Shown: positions 1 through 7,835, counted from the stretch's first letter. The stretch: 45,105 nucleotides of DNA from an uncultured Collinsella sp. (GCA_900755005.1 CAAEEX010000076.1:1-45105), one strand, 5' to 3'. Notes: a model not told the origin generated them from the sequence alone. Program-made: numbers and translations.

Positions 1-2
1 AA

Positions 3-94
3 CGCCCCTAAGCGAGCAAGGTGACGTGAAAGAGGAGGGAAGCGTACTTCGGTACGCGACCGACGATTGAACGTCAGATTGCCGCCTAGGGGCG
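3..94 (+). repeat. Family A intergenic hairpin, copy 1
   Basis: Nested hairpin: outer arms CGCCCCTA (3-10) and TAGGGGCG (87-94), middle stem TGACGT (22-27) with ACGTCA (71-76), inner stem GCGTAC (42-47) with GTACGC (52-57) around a TTCG loop. The single-stranded parts (CAAGG before and GAAAG after the middle stem, TTGA and GATTG on the return strand) recur in copies at 5670-5753 and 17453-17551. It lies downstream of the minus-strand LuxR gene. The outer stem may extend past the window edge. Confidence 0.6.
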
Positions 95-110
95 CTTGCA
101 GCGTCGAGCC

Positions 111-138
111 GTTACGCGGTTTGGTAAAACCGCGTAAC
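111..138 (-). terminator. Hairpin abutting the LuxR stop codon
   Basis: A perfect 12-bp inverted repeat (GTTACGCGGTTT at 111-122, AAACCGCGTAAC at 127-138, loop of 4) begins at the base after the stop codon of the minus-strand LuxR gene. No T-run follows, so it is a 3'-end stabilising hairpin or weak terminator rather than a textbook intrinsic terminator. Confidence 0.45.
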
Positions 139-1104
139 CTACCTTTTCCAGAAGTGGAGGATGAGCGTGGTGCGATTTTGCTGCTCGGTTTTGACCAGGA
201 TGTTGTGGATGTGGGTCTTGACGGTGCCCACAGCAAGGAAGAGTTCGTCAGCGATCTCTTGGTTCGACTTGCCCAGTACGACCAGACGCATAACCTCGGT
301 CTCGCGGTTGGAGAGCTTGTAGGCGTTGCGATAGAAGGGCATCTGCTCTTCGATGTGTCGATCAAGATCGCTGACGTTCTTTTCCTCGGGCGCCTCCTGC
401 ATGCGGATTGAAAGCACGTGGTAGGAGTAGATAATCAACAGAATCGCAAAGTAGCACGCAAAGAAGTTCTCGCTAAAGTTGCGCTCGGACAGATATAGCT
501 GCAGCCAAGAGGGTGCCAGACTCATGGGGATGACCAGGATGTTGTAGAAATCCTCGGCAACGATGCAACCGACCAGAATAGCGCCGATAATCAGGTGCTT
601 TCGCTGGTTGTTGACGCGTGCCTTCAGCTCAACCTTTGTACTCTTATGAGCCGTCCATAAGATATACAGTCCCACAAAGACAAGGAATGCCTGGCGTATC
701 GTGTAGTAGATCCACTGACGCATGGGGCCGGAGGGGACTGCGACGATAGCCAGCGACTCGCACAGCAAAAACGTTAAGACGGGGATAGCGAACTGCTTTT
801 TAGAATGCTTATCGAGCAAGTCCATGGCAATCAGCCAAATAAAAGCCTGTGAAGCGGTCGCCACAAGGGTCCGCAACACAGGCATGGTAATTGAGTAATA
901 GTCGCTGGCCGGAAAACTCTCGTTTTGCAACGTGTATTCAAAAAAGAAGATCTCAGTCATTTCGATGGCGTAGCAAATAAAAACGCCACTGCCATAGATA
1001 AAGAAGCGTCGACGGGACGAGGCATAGGCGGCAAGCGAAAGCACTGCCGTCACAATACAGAGTACGAGTATCGCTTGGGTATAGAAGAACATGAGTGTGT
1101 CCAT
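139..1104 (-). CDS. LuxR-family regulator with membrane N-terminus
   Basis: Protein of 321 aa. The first ~225 residues are a run of about seven hydrophobic segments with short charged loops, and the last ~65 residues are a GerE/LuxR helix-turn-helix (begins LSNRETEVMRLV, recognition region NQEIADELFLAVGTVKTH). The layout is a one-component membrane sensor binding DNA directly. A conserved patch around the last membrane helices (IVAEDFY, then LYLSERNFSEN) is shared with the LuxR gene at 7964-8956, so the two are paralogues. It is divergent from ptcA, whose upstream region carries two copies of the ACCGTT motif, so it is a candidate regulator of agmatine use. No receiver domain is present. The ligand is unknown. 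Confidence 0.85.
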   Translation of the reverse strand: MDTLMFFYTQAILVLCIVTAVLSLAAYASSRRRFFIYGSGVFICYAIEMTEIFFFEYTLQNESFPASDYYSITMPVLRTLVATASQAFIWLIAMDLLDKHSKKQFAIPVLTFLLCESLAIVAVPSGPMRQWIYYTIRQAFLVFVGLYILWTAHKSTKVELKARVNNQRKHLIIGAILVGCIVAEDFYNILVIPMSLAPSWLQLYLSERNFSENFFACYFAILLIIYSYHVLSIRMQEAPEEKNVSDLDRHIEEQMPFYRNAYKLSNRETEVMRLVVLGKSNQEIADELFLAVGTVKTHIHNILVKTEQQNRTTLILHFWKR

Positions 1105-1221
1105 CTGTCACCGTCCTGTCTCATTTTGATCACTTATGGAGCCCGCTATATCCCCCGGGTATACATGCCTCCGCCGGTCGTTCCATTGCGGATTAAATGC
1201 CAAGATACAGCATAGCCGTAT

Positions 1222-1233
1222 ACCGTTCGCGGT
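1222..1233 (+). promoter_or_regulatory. ACCGTT motif, ptcA distal site
   Basis: ACCGTTCGCGGT, a near-palindrome between the divergent LuxR and ptcA genes. The same 12-bp pattern recurs upstream of five other catabolic or fermentative genes in this window. The binding protein is unknown. Confidence 0.5.
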
Positions 1234-1260
1234 TCCAGACGGTAAACCCCCTGTAAACTC

Positions 1261-1288
1261 TTGACCTGCGGGTTTATATTGGTTTAGA
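1261..1288 (+). promoter_or_regulatory. Possible ptcA promoter
   Basis: TTGACC at 1261-1266 and TTTAGA at 1283-1288, 16 bp apart, form a weak sigma-70-type pair. Between them lies CCTGCGGGTTTATA (1265-1278), almost identical to a stretch upstream of pflB (25917-25930). The upstream ACCGTT site would be centred near -67. A start further downstream, near 1347, is also possible. Confidence 0.3.
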
Positions 1289-1299
1289 GGGGGTGTAAC

Positions 1300-1311
1300 T
1301 CCGTGAACGGT
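1300..1311 (-). promoter_or_regulatory. ACCGTT motif, ptcA proximal site
   Basis: Read on the minus strand this is ACCGTTCACGGA, a second copy of the motif found at 1222-1233 and differing from it at two positions. It lies about 123 bp before the ptcA start. Confidence 0.5.
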
Positions 1312-1434
1312 CTTTAATCCCGAATAAACTAGGTAAAAATTGCATACGGGTGAATGATGGTCTTGTCAACACGAGGCGTGATGTTCGAGCGCCTCATAGT
1401 AATAGTCGGCAAGACCGGCGGAAAGGAAATCGAC

Positions 1435-2508
1435 ATGGCACTGCCTAAGGATTTCATCGACACCAACGACTTCACCAAAGAGCAGATCCTGGCTATCGAG
1501 GATCTTGGCCTGGCAATGAAGAAGGCCATCAAGGTTGACGGTTATTATCCGCACCTGCTCCGCAACAAGAGCCTTGGCATGATCTTCCAGCAGGTCTCCA
1601 CCCGCACTCGTCTTTCCTTCGAGACCGCTATGACCGACCTCGGCGGCCATGCTCAGTTCTATGGCCCTGGCACCATCCAGCTCGGCGGTCACGAGTCCCT
1701 GGGCGACACCGCTCGCGTTATGGGCTCGCTGCTCGACATCATGATGGCTCGCGTTGACCGTCACAAGGACGTCGTCGGCCTCGCCGAGGGCTCTGCTGTG
1801 CCCGTCATCAACGGCATGTCCGAGTTCAACCACCCCACGCAGGAGATGGGCGACCTCATGACCATGCTCGAGAACCTCCCCGAGGGCAAGAATATCGAGG
1901 ACTGCACCCTGGCCTTCATCGGCGACGCCACCCAGGTCTGCGTCTCCCTCATGTTCATCGCCTCCAAGGTCGGCATGAAGTTCGTCCAGTTTGGACCTAA
2001 GGGCCACCAGATCCCCGACGGCGGCCTGCACGTTGGCACCGTCGAGGAGCGCGCCGAGTTCGGCAAGCAGATGATGGCCATCGCCGAGGAGAACTGCAAG
2101 GTCTCCGGCGGCTCTGTCGTCATCTCCGACGACATCGAGTGCATCAAGGGCGCCGACTTCATCTACACCGACGTGTGGTATGGCCTGTACGACGAGGAGG
2201 TCTCGGGCGAGAACTACATGGACGTGTTCTATCCCAAGTATCAGGTCACCATGGACATGATGAACTTCGCCGGCCCCAACTCCAAGTTTATGCACTGCCT
2301 GCCGGCCACCCGCAACGAGGAGGTCGTCGACGAGGTCATGGACGATCCCGAGCGCTCCCTGTGCTGGGTTGAGGCCGAGAACCGCAAGCACTCCATCCGT
2401 GCTCTCCTTGCCGCCCTGGGCAAGCGCACCCCGCTCAACGACGAGGGTGTCGAGTACTCTGCCAAGGCTGAGCTCCACGCCGCTCTCGAGGCTCTCGAGC
2501 AGCTCTAA
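1435..2508 (+). CDS. ptcA: Putrescine carbamoyltransferase
   Basis: Protein of 357 aa. It converts N-carbamoylputrescine and phosphate to putrescine and carbamoyl phosphate, the second step of the agmatine deiminase pathway. The carbamoyl-phosphate motif STRTR lies near residue 58, HPTQEMGDL is in the middle, and HCLPA is near residue 285. The stretches GMIFQQVSTRTRLSFE, YTDVWYGLY and VFYPKYQV are as I recall them from the enterococcal putrescine enzyme rather than ornithine carbamoyltransferase. The ATG at 1435 is chosen because GGAAAGG stands at normal spacing before it; an in-frame ATG at 1354 lacks such a site. It is first in a run with aguD and aguA. No carbamate kinase gene follows, unlike the usual aguBDAC order. 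Confidence 0.9.
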   Translation: MALPKDFIDTNDFTKEQILAIEDLGLAMKKAIKVDGYYPHLLRNKSLGMIFQQVSTRTRLSFETAMTDLGGHAQFYGPGTIQLGGHESLGDTARVMGSLLDIMMARVDRHKDVVGLAEGSAVPVINGMSEFNHPTQEMGDLMTMLENLPEGKNIEDCTLAFIGDATQVCVSLMFIASKVGMKFVQFGPKGHQIPDGGLHVGTVEERAEFGKQMMAIAEENCKVSGGSVVISDDIECIKGADFIYTDVWYGLYDEEVSGENYMDVFYPKYQVTMDMMNFAGPNSKFMHCLPATRNEEVVDEVMDDPERSLCWVEAENRKHSIRALLAALGKRTPLNDEGVEYSAKAELHAALEALEQL

Positions 2509-2641
2509 GCCTCAAGGCTTCTAAAAGCACGTTTGCGGGCGGCGGATGCTCGTCTCCTGTCGCCCGCTCACCGAGGCCCAAGCAATTGCCTTAATACCTT
2601 AGGGCCTCGGATCTGTCCAAGACTGAGCGAAGGAGCTCATC

Positions 2642-4081
2642 ATGAGCGACGGAAAGAAAAAGCTTTCCTTCTTGACGGTCATTTCGACCATCATCTGCGT
2701 CGTCTTCGTTTGCGAGGCCGCCGCTCCTGCTGCTGCCATTGGCAACCAGCAGTTCTTCTGGTGGATCTTCCTGATCCTGACCTTCCTGCTTCCCTACGGC
2801 ATGGTTGTCGCCGAGCTCGGTACCACCTATGACGGCGAGGGCGGCATTTACGACTGGGTACGCGATGGCCTGGGCGACAAATGGGGCGCCCGCATCTCGT
2901 ACTACTACTGGGTCAACTACCCGCTGTGGATCGCCTCGCTGGCCACCATGTTCCCCGACATTTTGGGCATGGTCTTTGGCGTCGAGTTCAACTTGATCGC
3001 CAAGATGGGTATCGATCTTGCCTTTGTGTGGATCGTCTACCTCATGGGCCGCTCCAAGGCGGCCGACTCCGAGTGGGTCCTTAACGGTGGCGCCATCATC
3101 AAGGTCGCCGTCGCCGTTATCGTTGGCGCTTTGGGCATTTGGTATGCCATGGAGAACGGTTTTGCGAACGACATGTCCGCTGCCACCTTCCTGCCCGAGC
3201 TCACCAACACCAACGCTCTCGGCTACCTGTCGATCATCATCTTTAACTTCATGGGCTTCGAGGTCATCTGCACCATGACCGACGACATGGCCGATCCCGC
3301 TCGCGATATCCCCAAGGCTATCATCGTCGGTGGCCTGTCCATCGCCGTGATCTACCTGTTCGCTGGCTTTGGCATCGGCGCTGCTGTGCCGGCCGATTCC
3401 ATCGACCCCGACTATGGCATGATTGTCGCAGTCCAGACCATGGTGGGCGACTCCATGATCTTCAAGGTCATCTGCATCGCCTTCCTGATCACCCTGTTCG
3501 CCAACATGGCCGCCTGGTCCTTCGGCGTCAACTCCGTCGCCCGCTACGCTGCCGAGCACGGCAACATGCCCAAGGTCTTCGCCTCGATGATCTCGGATGA
3601 CGACATGCCCAACGGCGCCAACCTGGTCAACGCCATCGTTGCCTCCCTGGTGCTGTGCCTGCAGCTCGTGCCCATCGACGCCATCTCCAACGGTGTCTTC
3701 TGGATGCTCTTCGGCACCTCCGTCGTCTTCCTGCTGCTGACCTACATCCCGATGTTCCCGGCGTTCCTCAACCTTCGCAAGAACGACCCCGACCGCGAGC
3801 GCATCTTCACGTTCCCGTTTAAGGGTGCCATGATGAAGGTCATGCTGGCCATCCCTTGCATCGAGCTGATCCTGGCCATCGTTGCAACGCTGGTGCCGCT
3901 CTCTGCCGCCGAGATTGGCGACAAGCTCCCGATGATCGTTATCTTCATCGTACTTCTGCTCATCGGCGAGGTCGTCCGCGTCGTCAGCGCCAAGGGCCGC
4001 GAGACCGAGTACAAGGGCCTCACTCCCGAGCTGGCAGCTCAGCGTCTCGCTGAGGAGGCCGCCGAGGCCGAGGAGAACTAG
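2642..4081 (+). CDS. aguD: APC permease, agmatine/putrescine antiporter
   Basis: Protein of 479 aa with about 12 membrane segments, amino acid-polyamine-organocation family. It probably exchanges extracellular agmatine for putrescine, given its place between putrescine carbamoyltransferase and agmatine deiminase. Visible family marks are the N-terminal helix with EAAAPAAAIGNQQFFWW, the GEGGIYDWV loop after helix 2, and NFMGFEVICT in the middle. The C-terminus is an acidic Ala/Glu tail. GAAGGAG precedes the ATG. A paralogue lies at 6199-7608. Substrate is inferred from context; related members carry other amino acids or amines. Confidence 0.82.
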   Translation: MSDGKKKLSFLTVISTIICVVFVCEAAAPAAAIGNQQFFWWIFLILTFLLPYGMVVAELGTTYDGEGGIYDWVRDGLGDKWGARISYYYWVNYPLWIASLATMFPDILGMVFGVEFNLIAKMGIDLAFVWIVYLMGRSKAADSEWVLNGGAIIKVAVAVIVGALGIWYAMENGFANDMSAATFLPELTNTNALGYLSIIIFNFMGFEVICTMTDDMADPARDIPKAIIVGGLSIAVIYLFAGFGIGAAVPADSIDPDYGMIVAVQTMVGDSMIFKVICIAFLITLFANMAAWSFGVNSVARYAAEHGNMPKVFASMISDDDMPNGANLVNAIVASLVLCLQLVPIDAISNGVFWMLFGTSVVFLLLTYIPMFPAFLNLRKNDPDRERIFTFPFKGAMMKVMLAIPCIELILAIVATLVPLSAAEIGDKLPMIVIFIVLLLIGEVVRVVSAKGRETEYKGLTPELAAQRLAEEAAEAEEN

Positions 4082-4083
4082 AG

Positions 4084-4166
4084 CACCCGGTTCTGGGGCT
4101 CCAACCCTCCTCGCGTACCAACGTGCGCTTCGTCGGGCTTGTCGCTCCCGACTCCGGGCACTCTAG
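4084..4166 (-). repeat. Family A-like hairpin, degenerate copy
   Basis: Directly downstream of the aguD stop. On the minus strand the outer arms are about GAGTGCCCGG and CCGGGTGCTC, and the inner part (CGAAGCG, then TTGGTACGCGAG) matches the inner hairpin of the copy at 5670-5753. The middle stem is poorly conserved, so this is a decayed or distant member. It may act as a 3'-end structure of aguD. Confidence 0.4.
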
Positions 4167-4212
4167 CCTCTTCGGAGACGTGCCCAAGCGACAGGTTTGC
4201 TAACCATTTCCC

Positions 4213-4420
4213 GGGGTGGGTGTGAGCGATAGCTCCGGTAACCACCGCCCACCCCCAATCTCTCTTCCGTATCCTTCGTGCGTTTTGTCTCCGCGCACTT
4301 GGTTACGTCGTCGCTTGCCGGTGCGACTCCGTGAAAACCGGCGCCGGGCGCCCCGACCTTTGCCGGGGAACGGGCGCCTACCATCTCTTGGTTTTAGGCT
4401 GCGGGTAACCCGCCCGCAGC
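4213..4420 (+). promoter_or_regulatory. Structured leader before aguA
   Basis: The gap between aguD and aguA holds a chain of hairpins. One is GGGGTGGG (4213-4220) with CCCACCCC (4248-4255), enclosing GAGC-GATA-GCTC. Short GC hairpins follow around 4280-4300, 4317-4342 and 4346-4378. A perfect 8-bp stem GCTGCGGG (4398-4405) with CCCGCAGC (4413-4420) ends about 15 bases before the aguA ribosome-binding site. It matches no riboswitch class I recognise. It may be an RNA leader, a processing region, or simply GC-rich spacer. Confidence 0.35.
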
Positions 4421-4449
4421 AAGCGATCGTTCGATTTGGAGGAAATCTT

Positions 4450-5655
4450 ATGCGTACGATCACCGAGTCCGAGTCCACCCCCAAGGCCGACGGCTTCTTT
4501 ATGCCCGCTGAGTTCGCCCCGCAGGATCGCGTGTGGATGGGTTGGCCCCACCGCACCGACACCTGGGCCCACGGCGCCAAGCCGGCTCAGAAGCAGTATG
4601 CCGCCGTCGCCCGCGCCATCTCCGAGTTCACCCCGGTCTATATGTGCGCCAACCAGGTCGACTACGCCAACTGCAAGGCCGTCTTCGAGAACGACGAGAA
4701 CGTCACCGTCATCGAGATGACCACCGACGACGCCTGGTTCCGCGACACTGCCGCTACCTACGTCATCAACGGCAAGGGCGAGAAGCGCGCCAACCACTGG
4801 CACTTCAACGCCTACGGCGGCCTCGTCGACGGCCTGTACTTCCCGTGGGACAAGGACGAGCAGATCGCCCTCAAGATGGCTGAGCTCTCCGGCTGCCGCC
4901 GCTATCGTCCCGATGACATGATCCTCGAGGGCGGCTCCATCACCGTCGACGGCGAGGGCACCCTTGTCGTGACCGACCAGTGCCTGCTTTCCCCGGGCCG
5001 CACCTGCTCTGCGGTGCTCGAGGAGGAAGAGGATCCCGAGTCCATCTGGCCCAAGTACCACAAGAAGTTTGAGCCCTGGAGCGAGGAACTTCGCGAGTAC
5101 ATGAACGAGCACCTCAAGGATTACCTGGGTGTCGAGAAGGTCATCTGGGTCAAGGAGGGCATCGACCCCGAGGAGACCAACGGCCACATCGACGACGTCG
5201 CCACGTTCATCGCCCCGGGCGTCATGGCCTGCATCTGGACCGACGATCCCGAGTATCCGTTCTACGAGCAGTGCCACGCTGCCTACGAGACCCTCTCCAA
5301 CGCCGTTGACGCCAAGGGCCGCAAGATGAAGGTCTACAAGCTCTGCATGCCCGTGAACCCGCTGTTCATGGACCAGGCTTCCTGCGACACCATCGACGCC
5401 GACGAGAACGCCGAGCCGCGCGTCCCTGACGAGCCGCTGATCGCCTCTTATATGAACTACCTGGTCACCAACCACGGCGTTATCGTCCCGCAGTACGGCG
5501 ACGAGAACGACCAGCTGGCCGTTGACACGCTCCAGAAGATCTACGACGAGGTCTGGGGCGAGGGCGTCTACAAGTGCGTCGGCGTTCAGTCCGAGCAGGT
5601 CGTCTTCGGCGGCGGCAACATCCACTGCATCACTCAGCAGGAGCCGTCCGCTTAA
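4450..5655 (+). CDS. aguA: Agmatine deiminase (paralogue 1)
   Basis: Protein of 401 aa that hydrolyses agmatine to N-carbamoylputrescine and ammonia. Guanidine-modifying fold marks are visible: GWPHR near residue 34, WFRD, FNAYGG, LEGGS, NGHIDDVA with the catalytic His and Asp, and GGGNIHCITQQ at the end with the nucleophilic Cys. Two oddities stand out. The usual RDxGPTF is RDTAATY, and an acidic insert of about 25 residues (containing LEEEEDPES) follows the CLLSPGR region, making it longer than the usual ~370 aa. The ATG at 4450 follows TTGGAGGAAATCTT; an upstream in-frame extension runs through the leader hairpins and is not homologous. It closes the ptcA-aguD-aguA run. Confidence 0.88.
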   Translation: MRTITESESTPKADGFFMPAEFAPQDRVWMGWPHRTDTWAHGAKPAQKQYAAVARAISEFTPVYMCANQVDYANCKAVFENDENVTVIEMTTDDAWFRDTAATYVINGKGEKRANHWHFNAYGGLVDGLYFPWDKDEQIALKMAELSGCRRYRPDDMILEGGSITVDGEGTLVVTDQCLLSPGRTCSAVLEEEEDPESIWPKYHKKFEPWSEELREYMNEHLKDYLGVEKVIWVKEGIDPEETNGHIDDVATFIAPGVMACIWTDDPEYPFYEQCHAAYETLSNAVDAKGRKMKVYKLCMPVNPLFMDQASCDTIDADENAEPRVPDEPLIASYMNYLVTNHGVIVPQYGDENDQLAVDTLQKIYDEVWGEGVYKCVGVQSEQVVFGGGNIHCITQQEPSA

Positions 5656-5669
5656 TCGTCTGGCTTTCC

Positions 5670-5753
5670 GAGGCGCCCCATCTCGCCGCTCAAAACGTCG
5701 CTCGCGTACCAAAGTACGCTTCGCTCCTCTTTCGCGGCGACCTGGGGCACCTC
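5670..5753 (-). repeat. Family A intergenic hairpin, copy 3
   Basis: Sits 14 bp after the aguA stop. Read on the minus strand it aligns without gaps to copy 1 through the inner region (GAAAGAGGAGCGAAGCGTAC, then GGTACGCGA). The middle stem is TCGCCGC/GCGGCGA (plus-strand arms 5683-5689 and 5734-5740) instead of TGACGT/ACGTCA, so both arms changed together. The inner stem is 5704-5709 with 5714-5719. As with the other copies, the conserved strand is antisense to the gene whose 3' end it follows. Confidence 0.6.
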
Positions 5754-5853
5754 GAAAACCCAGCCGATCAACTGGACAATCGGCAAATCAGTCCATCTCG
5801 GGGCATTGATGGTTAGCTTGCTTGATGTCTTGGTTGGCTGGGTTTTCTTATAT

Positions 5854-5890
5854 GGGCACTCCGTTGCCTCCACTTCGGAGTGCCCTTTTT
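5854..5890 (+). terminator. Intrinsic terminator after aguA
   Basis: GGGCACTCCG (5854-5863) pairs perfectly with CGGAGTGCCC (5876-5885), followed directly by five T. It is a textbook rho-independent terminator, so the second permease downstream needs its own promoter. Confidence 0.85.
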
Positions 5891-5896
5891 CTTTGA

Positions 5897-5977
5897 TTGA
5901 ATACGCGTCTGACCTGGGATTTTTTGCGGGTTAGGCCAATTGTTCGCTTGAATTTCCCAGGTCAGACGCGTATTCAA
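5897..5977. repeat. Perfect 23-bp inverted repeat
   Basis: The left arm at 5897-5919 (begins TTGAATACGCG, ends CCTGGGA) and the right arm at 5955-5977 are perfect reverse complements around a 35-nt loop. No T-run follows on either strand, so it is not a simple terminator. It has no internal similarity to the other repeat families in this window. It could be a small non-autonomous element or a protein-binding cruciform. Confidence 0.6.
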
Positions 5978-6026
5978 TTGCTGATAGTTTCCGGTTGCGA
6001 GCGCGACCGTTTTGATCGGAGTATCT

Positions 6027-6209
6027 ATGTACCAGCGTATCGTCATCTACACGCGCCTGTTCCGCGAGCGCTGGTCCAACAACTGCATCCTCTCCTCTCT
6101 TTGGGATGGCACCTGTACCGGTGACGCGGCCTGCAACCCTACCTTGGGCTGCGCCTTCGGTACAGATGCCATCCTTTTTGCTGTAGGGGGAGCGTGCCAT
6201 GGCAGGTAA
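6027..6209 (+). CDS. Possible 60-aa upstream ORF
   Basis: ATG at 6027 follows CGGAG at short spacing, and the ORF ends at TAA 6207-6209, overlapping the start of the permease gene (6199) by 11 bases in another frame. The product (begins MYQRIVIYTRLFRERW, five Cys) resembles nothing I know. Its second half lies in the attenuator hairpin, so coding could be accidental. If translated, it could couple translation or control the hairpin. Confidence 0.2.
   Translation: MYQRIVIYTRLFRERWSNNCILSSLWDGTCTGDAACNPTLGCAFGTDAILFAVGGACHGR
6103..6179 (+). terminator. Attenuator-like terminator before second permease
   Basis: Arms 6104-6120 (starts GGATGGCA, ends TGTACCG) and 6158-6174 (starts CGGTACA, ends GCCATCC) pair over 17 positions with one mismatch, enclosing 37 nt. 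Five T (6175-6179) follow. It ends 19 bases before the start codon of the downstream permease and after the previous gene's own terminator, so it would stop the permease transcript. A 7-bp stem upstream (ACCAGCG near 6031 with CGCTGGT near 6069) is a possible partner in a switch. The ligand or factor is unknown. Confidence 0.65.
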
Positions 6210-7608
6210 AAAGTTCTCCCTGACCGAGGTCATCCTTTCGGTTATCTGTGTCGTGTTTACCATTGAGGCGGCGGCTCCGGCATCCGCCATGGGCAACGTG
6301 CAATTCTTCTGGTGGATTTTCCTTATCATCACGTTTTTGCTGCCCTATGGCCTGGTGGTGGCAGAGCTGGGTACGGCGTTCGATTCCGAGGGCGGCCTGT
6401 ACGACTGGGTTCGCCTGGGCTTGGGCGACCGTTGGGGCGCCCGCTGCTCCTGGTGCTATTGGGTCAACTTTCCACTGTGGGTAGCAAGTATCGCCTGCAT
6501 GTTTCCCAGTGTCATCAATGCGGTATGGGGCATCGAATTTTCGCTTGGGGTCCGAATTGCCATCGAGCTTGCCTTTGTGTGGGGCGTCACGGTCATGGCA
6601 ATGCAGCCGGTGGCCGAGGCCGATTGGGTCATGGATGGCGGCGCCGTCATCAAGGTGCTCATTACCGCCGTGGTGGGAATCGTCGGTATCTGGTTTGCCT
6701 GCAATAACGGCTTTGCCAACGACATGTCGCTTAAGACCTTTGTCCCCGATCTGGGAGACACTAACTCACTGACGTATCTTTCAATCATCCTATTCAACTT
6801 TATGGGCTTTGAGGTGGTCGCGACCTTTGCCAGCACGATGAAGAACCCATCGCGCGATATCCCCAAGGCGGTTATCGCCGGCGGCGTTGCCATTGCGGCC
6901 ATTTACATCATCTGTGGCGTTGGCATTGGGGCCGCGGTCCCCACCGAGCAGCTTTCGCTCGATTCGGGCATTGTGGACGCGGTCGGCGCCATGGTGGGGC
7001 GCAGCCACCCGCTGACAATGATCGTGGGCATGACCTTTTTGGTAACGCTGTTTGCCAACATGATCTGCTGGAGTTTTGGCGTCAACAACGTGGCGAGCTA
7101 TGCCGCGCGCCATGGCAACATGCCGCGTCCCTTTGCGCTGGTGTCCAAGAAGACCGGCATGCCTAATGGCTCGGCACTCATTAACGGTTGTTTTGCCAGC
7201 TTGGTGCTGCTACTTCAGATTCCGCTGGGCGAAGGTTCCGACGTCTTTTGGGTCTTCTTCTCGATGAACGTCGTCTTTCTGCTCATGAGCTATATCCCGA
7301 TGTTCCCGGCGTTTTGGCGCCTGCGTAAATACGACGACCGCCCACGTGTGTTCCGCGCGCCCTTCGAGGGCAAGGTGCTTGCGGTAGCGCTTGCGGTGCC
7401 GGTGGTAGAGCTCGTGCTTTCCATTGTTGCGACAATCGTGCCGCTTAACAGCTCGCCCGCCGAGATGTCAAAGTTGCCGATCCTCATGGGTGTGGTGATC
7501 GGCGTGTTGCTGGGCGAGGTTTCGCGCCTCATATCGCGCCGCGGCCGCAGCATCGACAATCCCGGCGTTGGCGCAAGGGGGACAGGTCGCTTTGCACCAA
7601 AACAGTAG
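6199..7608 (+). CDS. APC permease, second antiporter paralogue
   Basis: Protein of 469 aa, about 12 membrane helices, clearly paralogous to the permease at 2642-4081. Shared stretches include QFFWWIFLI, WGARCSWCYWVNFPLW-like and NFMGFEVV. It differs in the C-terminal tail, which is basic here (RRGRS) and acidic in the first. The start ATG follows AGGGGGAGCG. It probably carries agmatine, putrescine or a related amine/amino acid in exchange; the substrate is not determinable from sequence. It appears to be transcribed separately from the aguA run because a strong terminator lies upstream, and it is preceded by an attenuator-like hairpin. Confidence 0.78.
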   Translation: MAGKKFSLTEVILSVICVVFTIEAAAPASAMGNVQFFWWIFLIITFLLPYGLVVAELGTAFDSEGGLYDWVRLGLGDRWGARCSWCYWVNFPLWVASIACMFPSVINAVWGIEFSLGVRIAIELAFVWGVTVMAMQPVAEADWVMDGGAVIKVLITAVVGIVGIWFACNNGFANDMSLKTFVPDLGDTNSLTYLSIILFNFMGFEVVATFASTMKNPSRDIPKAVIAGGVAIAAIYIICGVGIGAAVPTEQLSLDSGIVDAVGAMVGRSHPLTMIVGMTFLVTLFANMICWSFGVNNVASYAARHGNMPRPFALVSKKTGMPNGSALINGCFASLVLLLQIPLGEGSDVFWVFFSMNVVFLLMSYIPMFPAFWRLRKYDDRPRVFRAPFEGKVLAVALAVPVVELVLSIVATIVPLNSSPAEMSKLPILMGVVIGVLLGEVSRLISRRGRSIDNPGVGARGTGRFAPKQ

Positions 7609-7643
7609 CGCCGCGAGTTGTGCGGTGCTAGATGCATCTTGGA

Positions 7644-7835
7644 TTACTGCTCACGCTGCTCGGGATCAGATGCGAGCTTGGGTGCAAAGTAGGGGACGTG
7701 GCCCAGGTAGGGGCAGCTGTCCGAACGCGCCTCAACGGCGCAGGGAACGTCGTCGTAGGTCATGGAAGAACCGAGTCGGGTGATGGCCTTGGCGGCGGGC
7801 GCGACGAGCATCTTGAGCGGAGCGATCGGTGTCAT
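7644..7835 (-). CDS. Small 63-aa protein, unknown function
   Basis: Starts at an ATG (7835) preceded by AAAGGAGATGCC, a very good ribosome-binding site, and ends at 7644. The sequence begins MTPIAPLKMLVAPAAKA and has two Cys (VPCAVEARSDSCPYLG) before a short C-terminal PYFAPKL tail. No signal peptide or clear membrane helix is seen. It converges with the permease gene and diverges from the LuxR gene at 7964. I do not recognise the family. The good start and ordinary composition argue it is real. Confidence 0.55.
   Translation of the reverse strand: MTPIAPLKMLVAPAAKAITRLGSSMTYDDVPCAVEARSDSCPYLGHVPYFAPKLASDPEQREQ

Noticed and set aside
1366..2478. 370-aa minus-strand frame over ptcA
   Set aside because: Antisense to a recognised carbamoyltransferase, low-complexity composition, no ribosome-binding site.
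4300..4380. FMN or cobalamin riboswitch before aguA
   Set aside because: GGTGCGACTCCGTGAAAACC resembles pieces of both, but the remaining conserved elements are missing and the gene is unrelated to those cofactors.
4216..4449. N-terminal extension of the first agmatine deiminase
   Set aside because: The extension runs through leader hairpins, has no family similarity, and a strong ribosome-binding site precedes the ATG at 4450.
6027..6180. T-box riboswitch before the second permease
   Set aside because: The GGGATGGCACC arm resembles the T-box core and the terminator arm pairs with it, but a proper Stem I with specifier loop and the exact GGGTGGNACCGCG sequence are absent.
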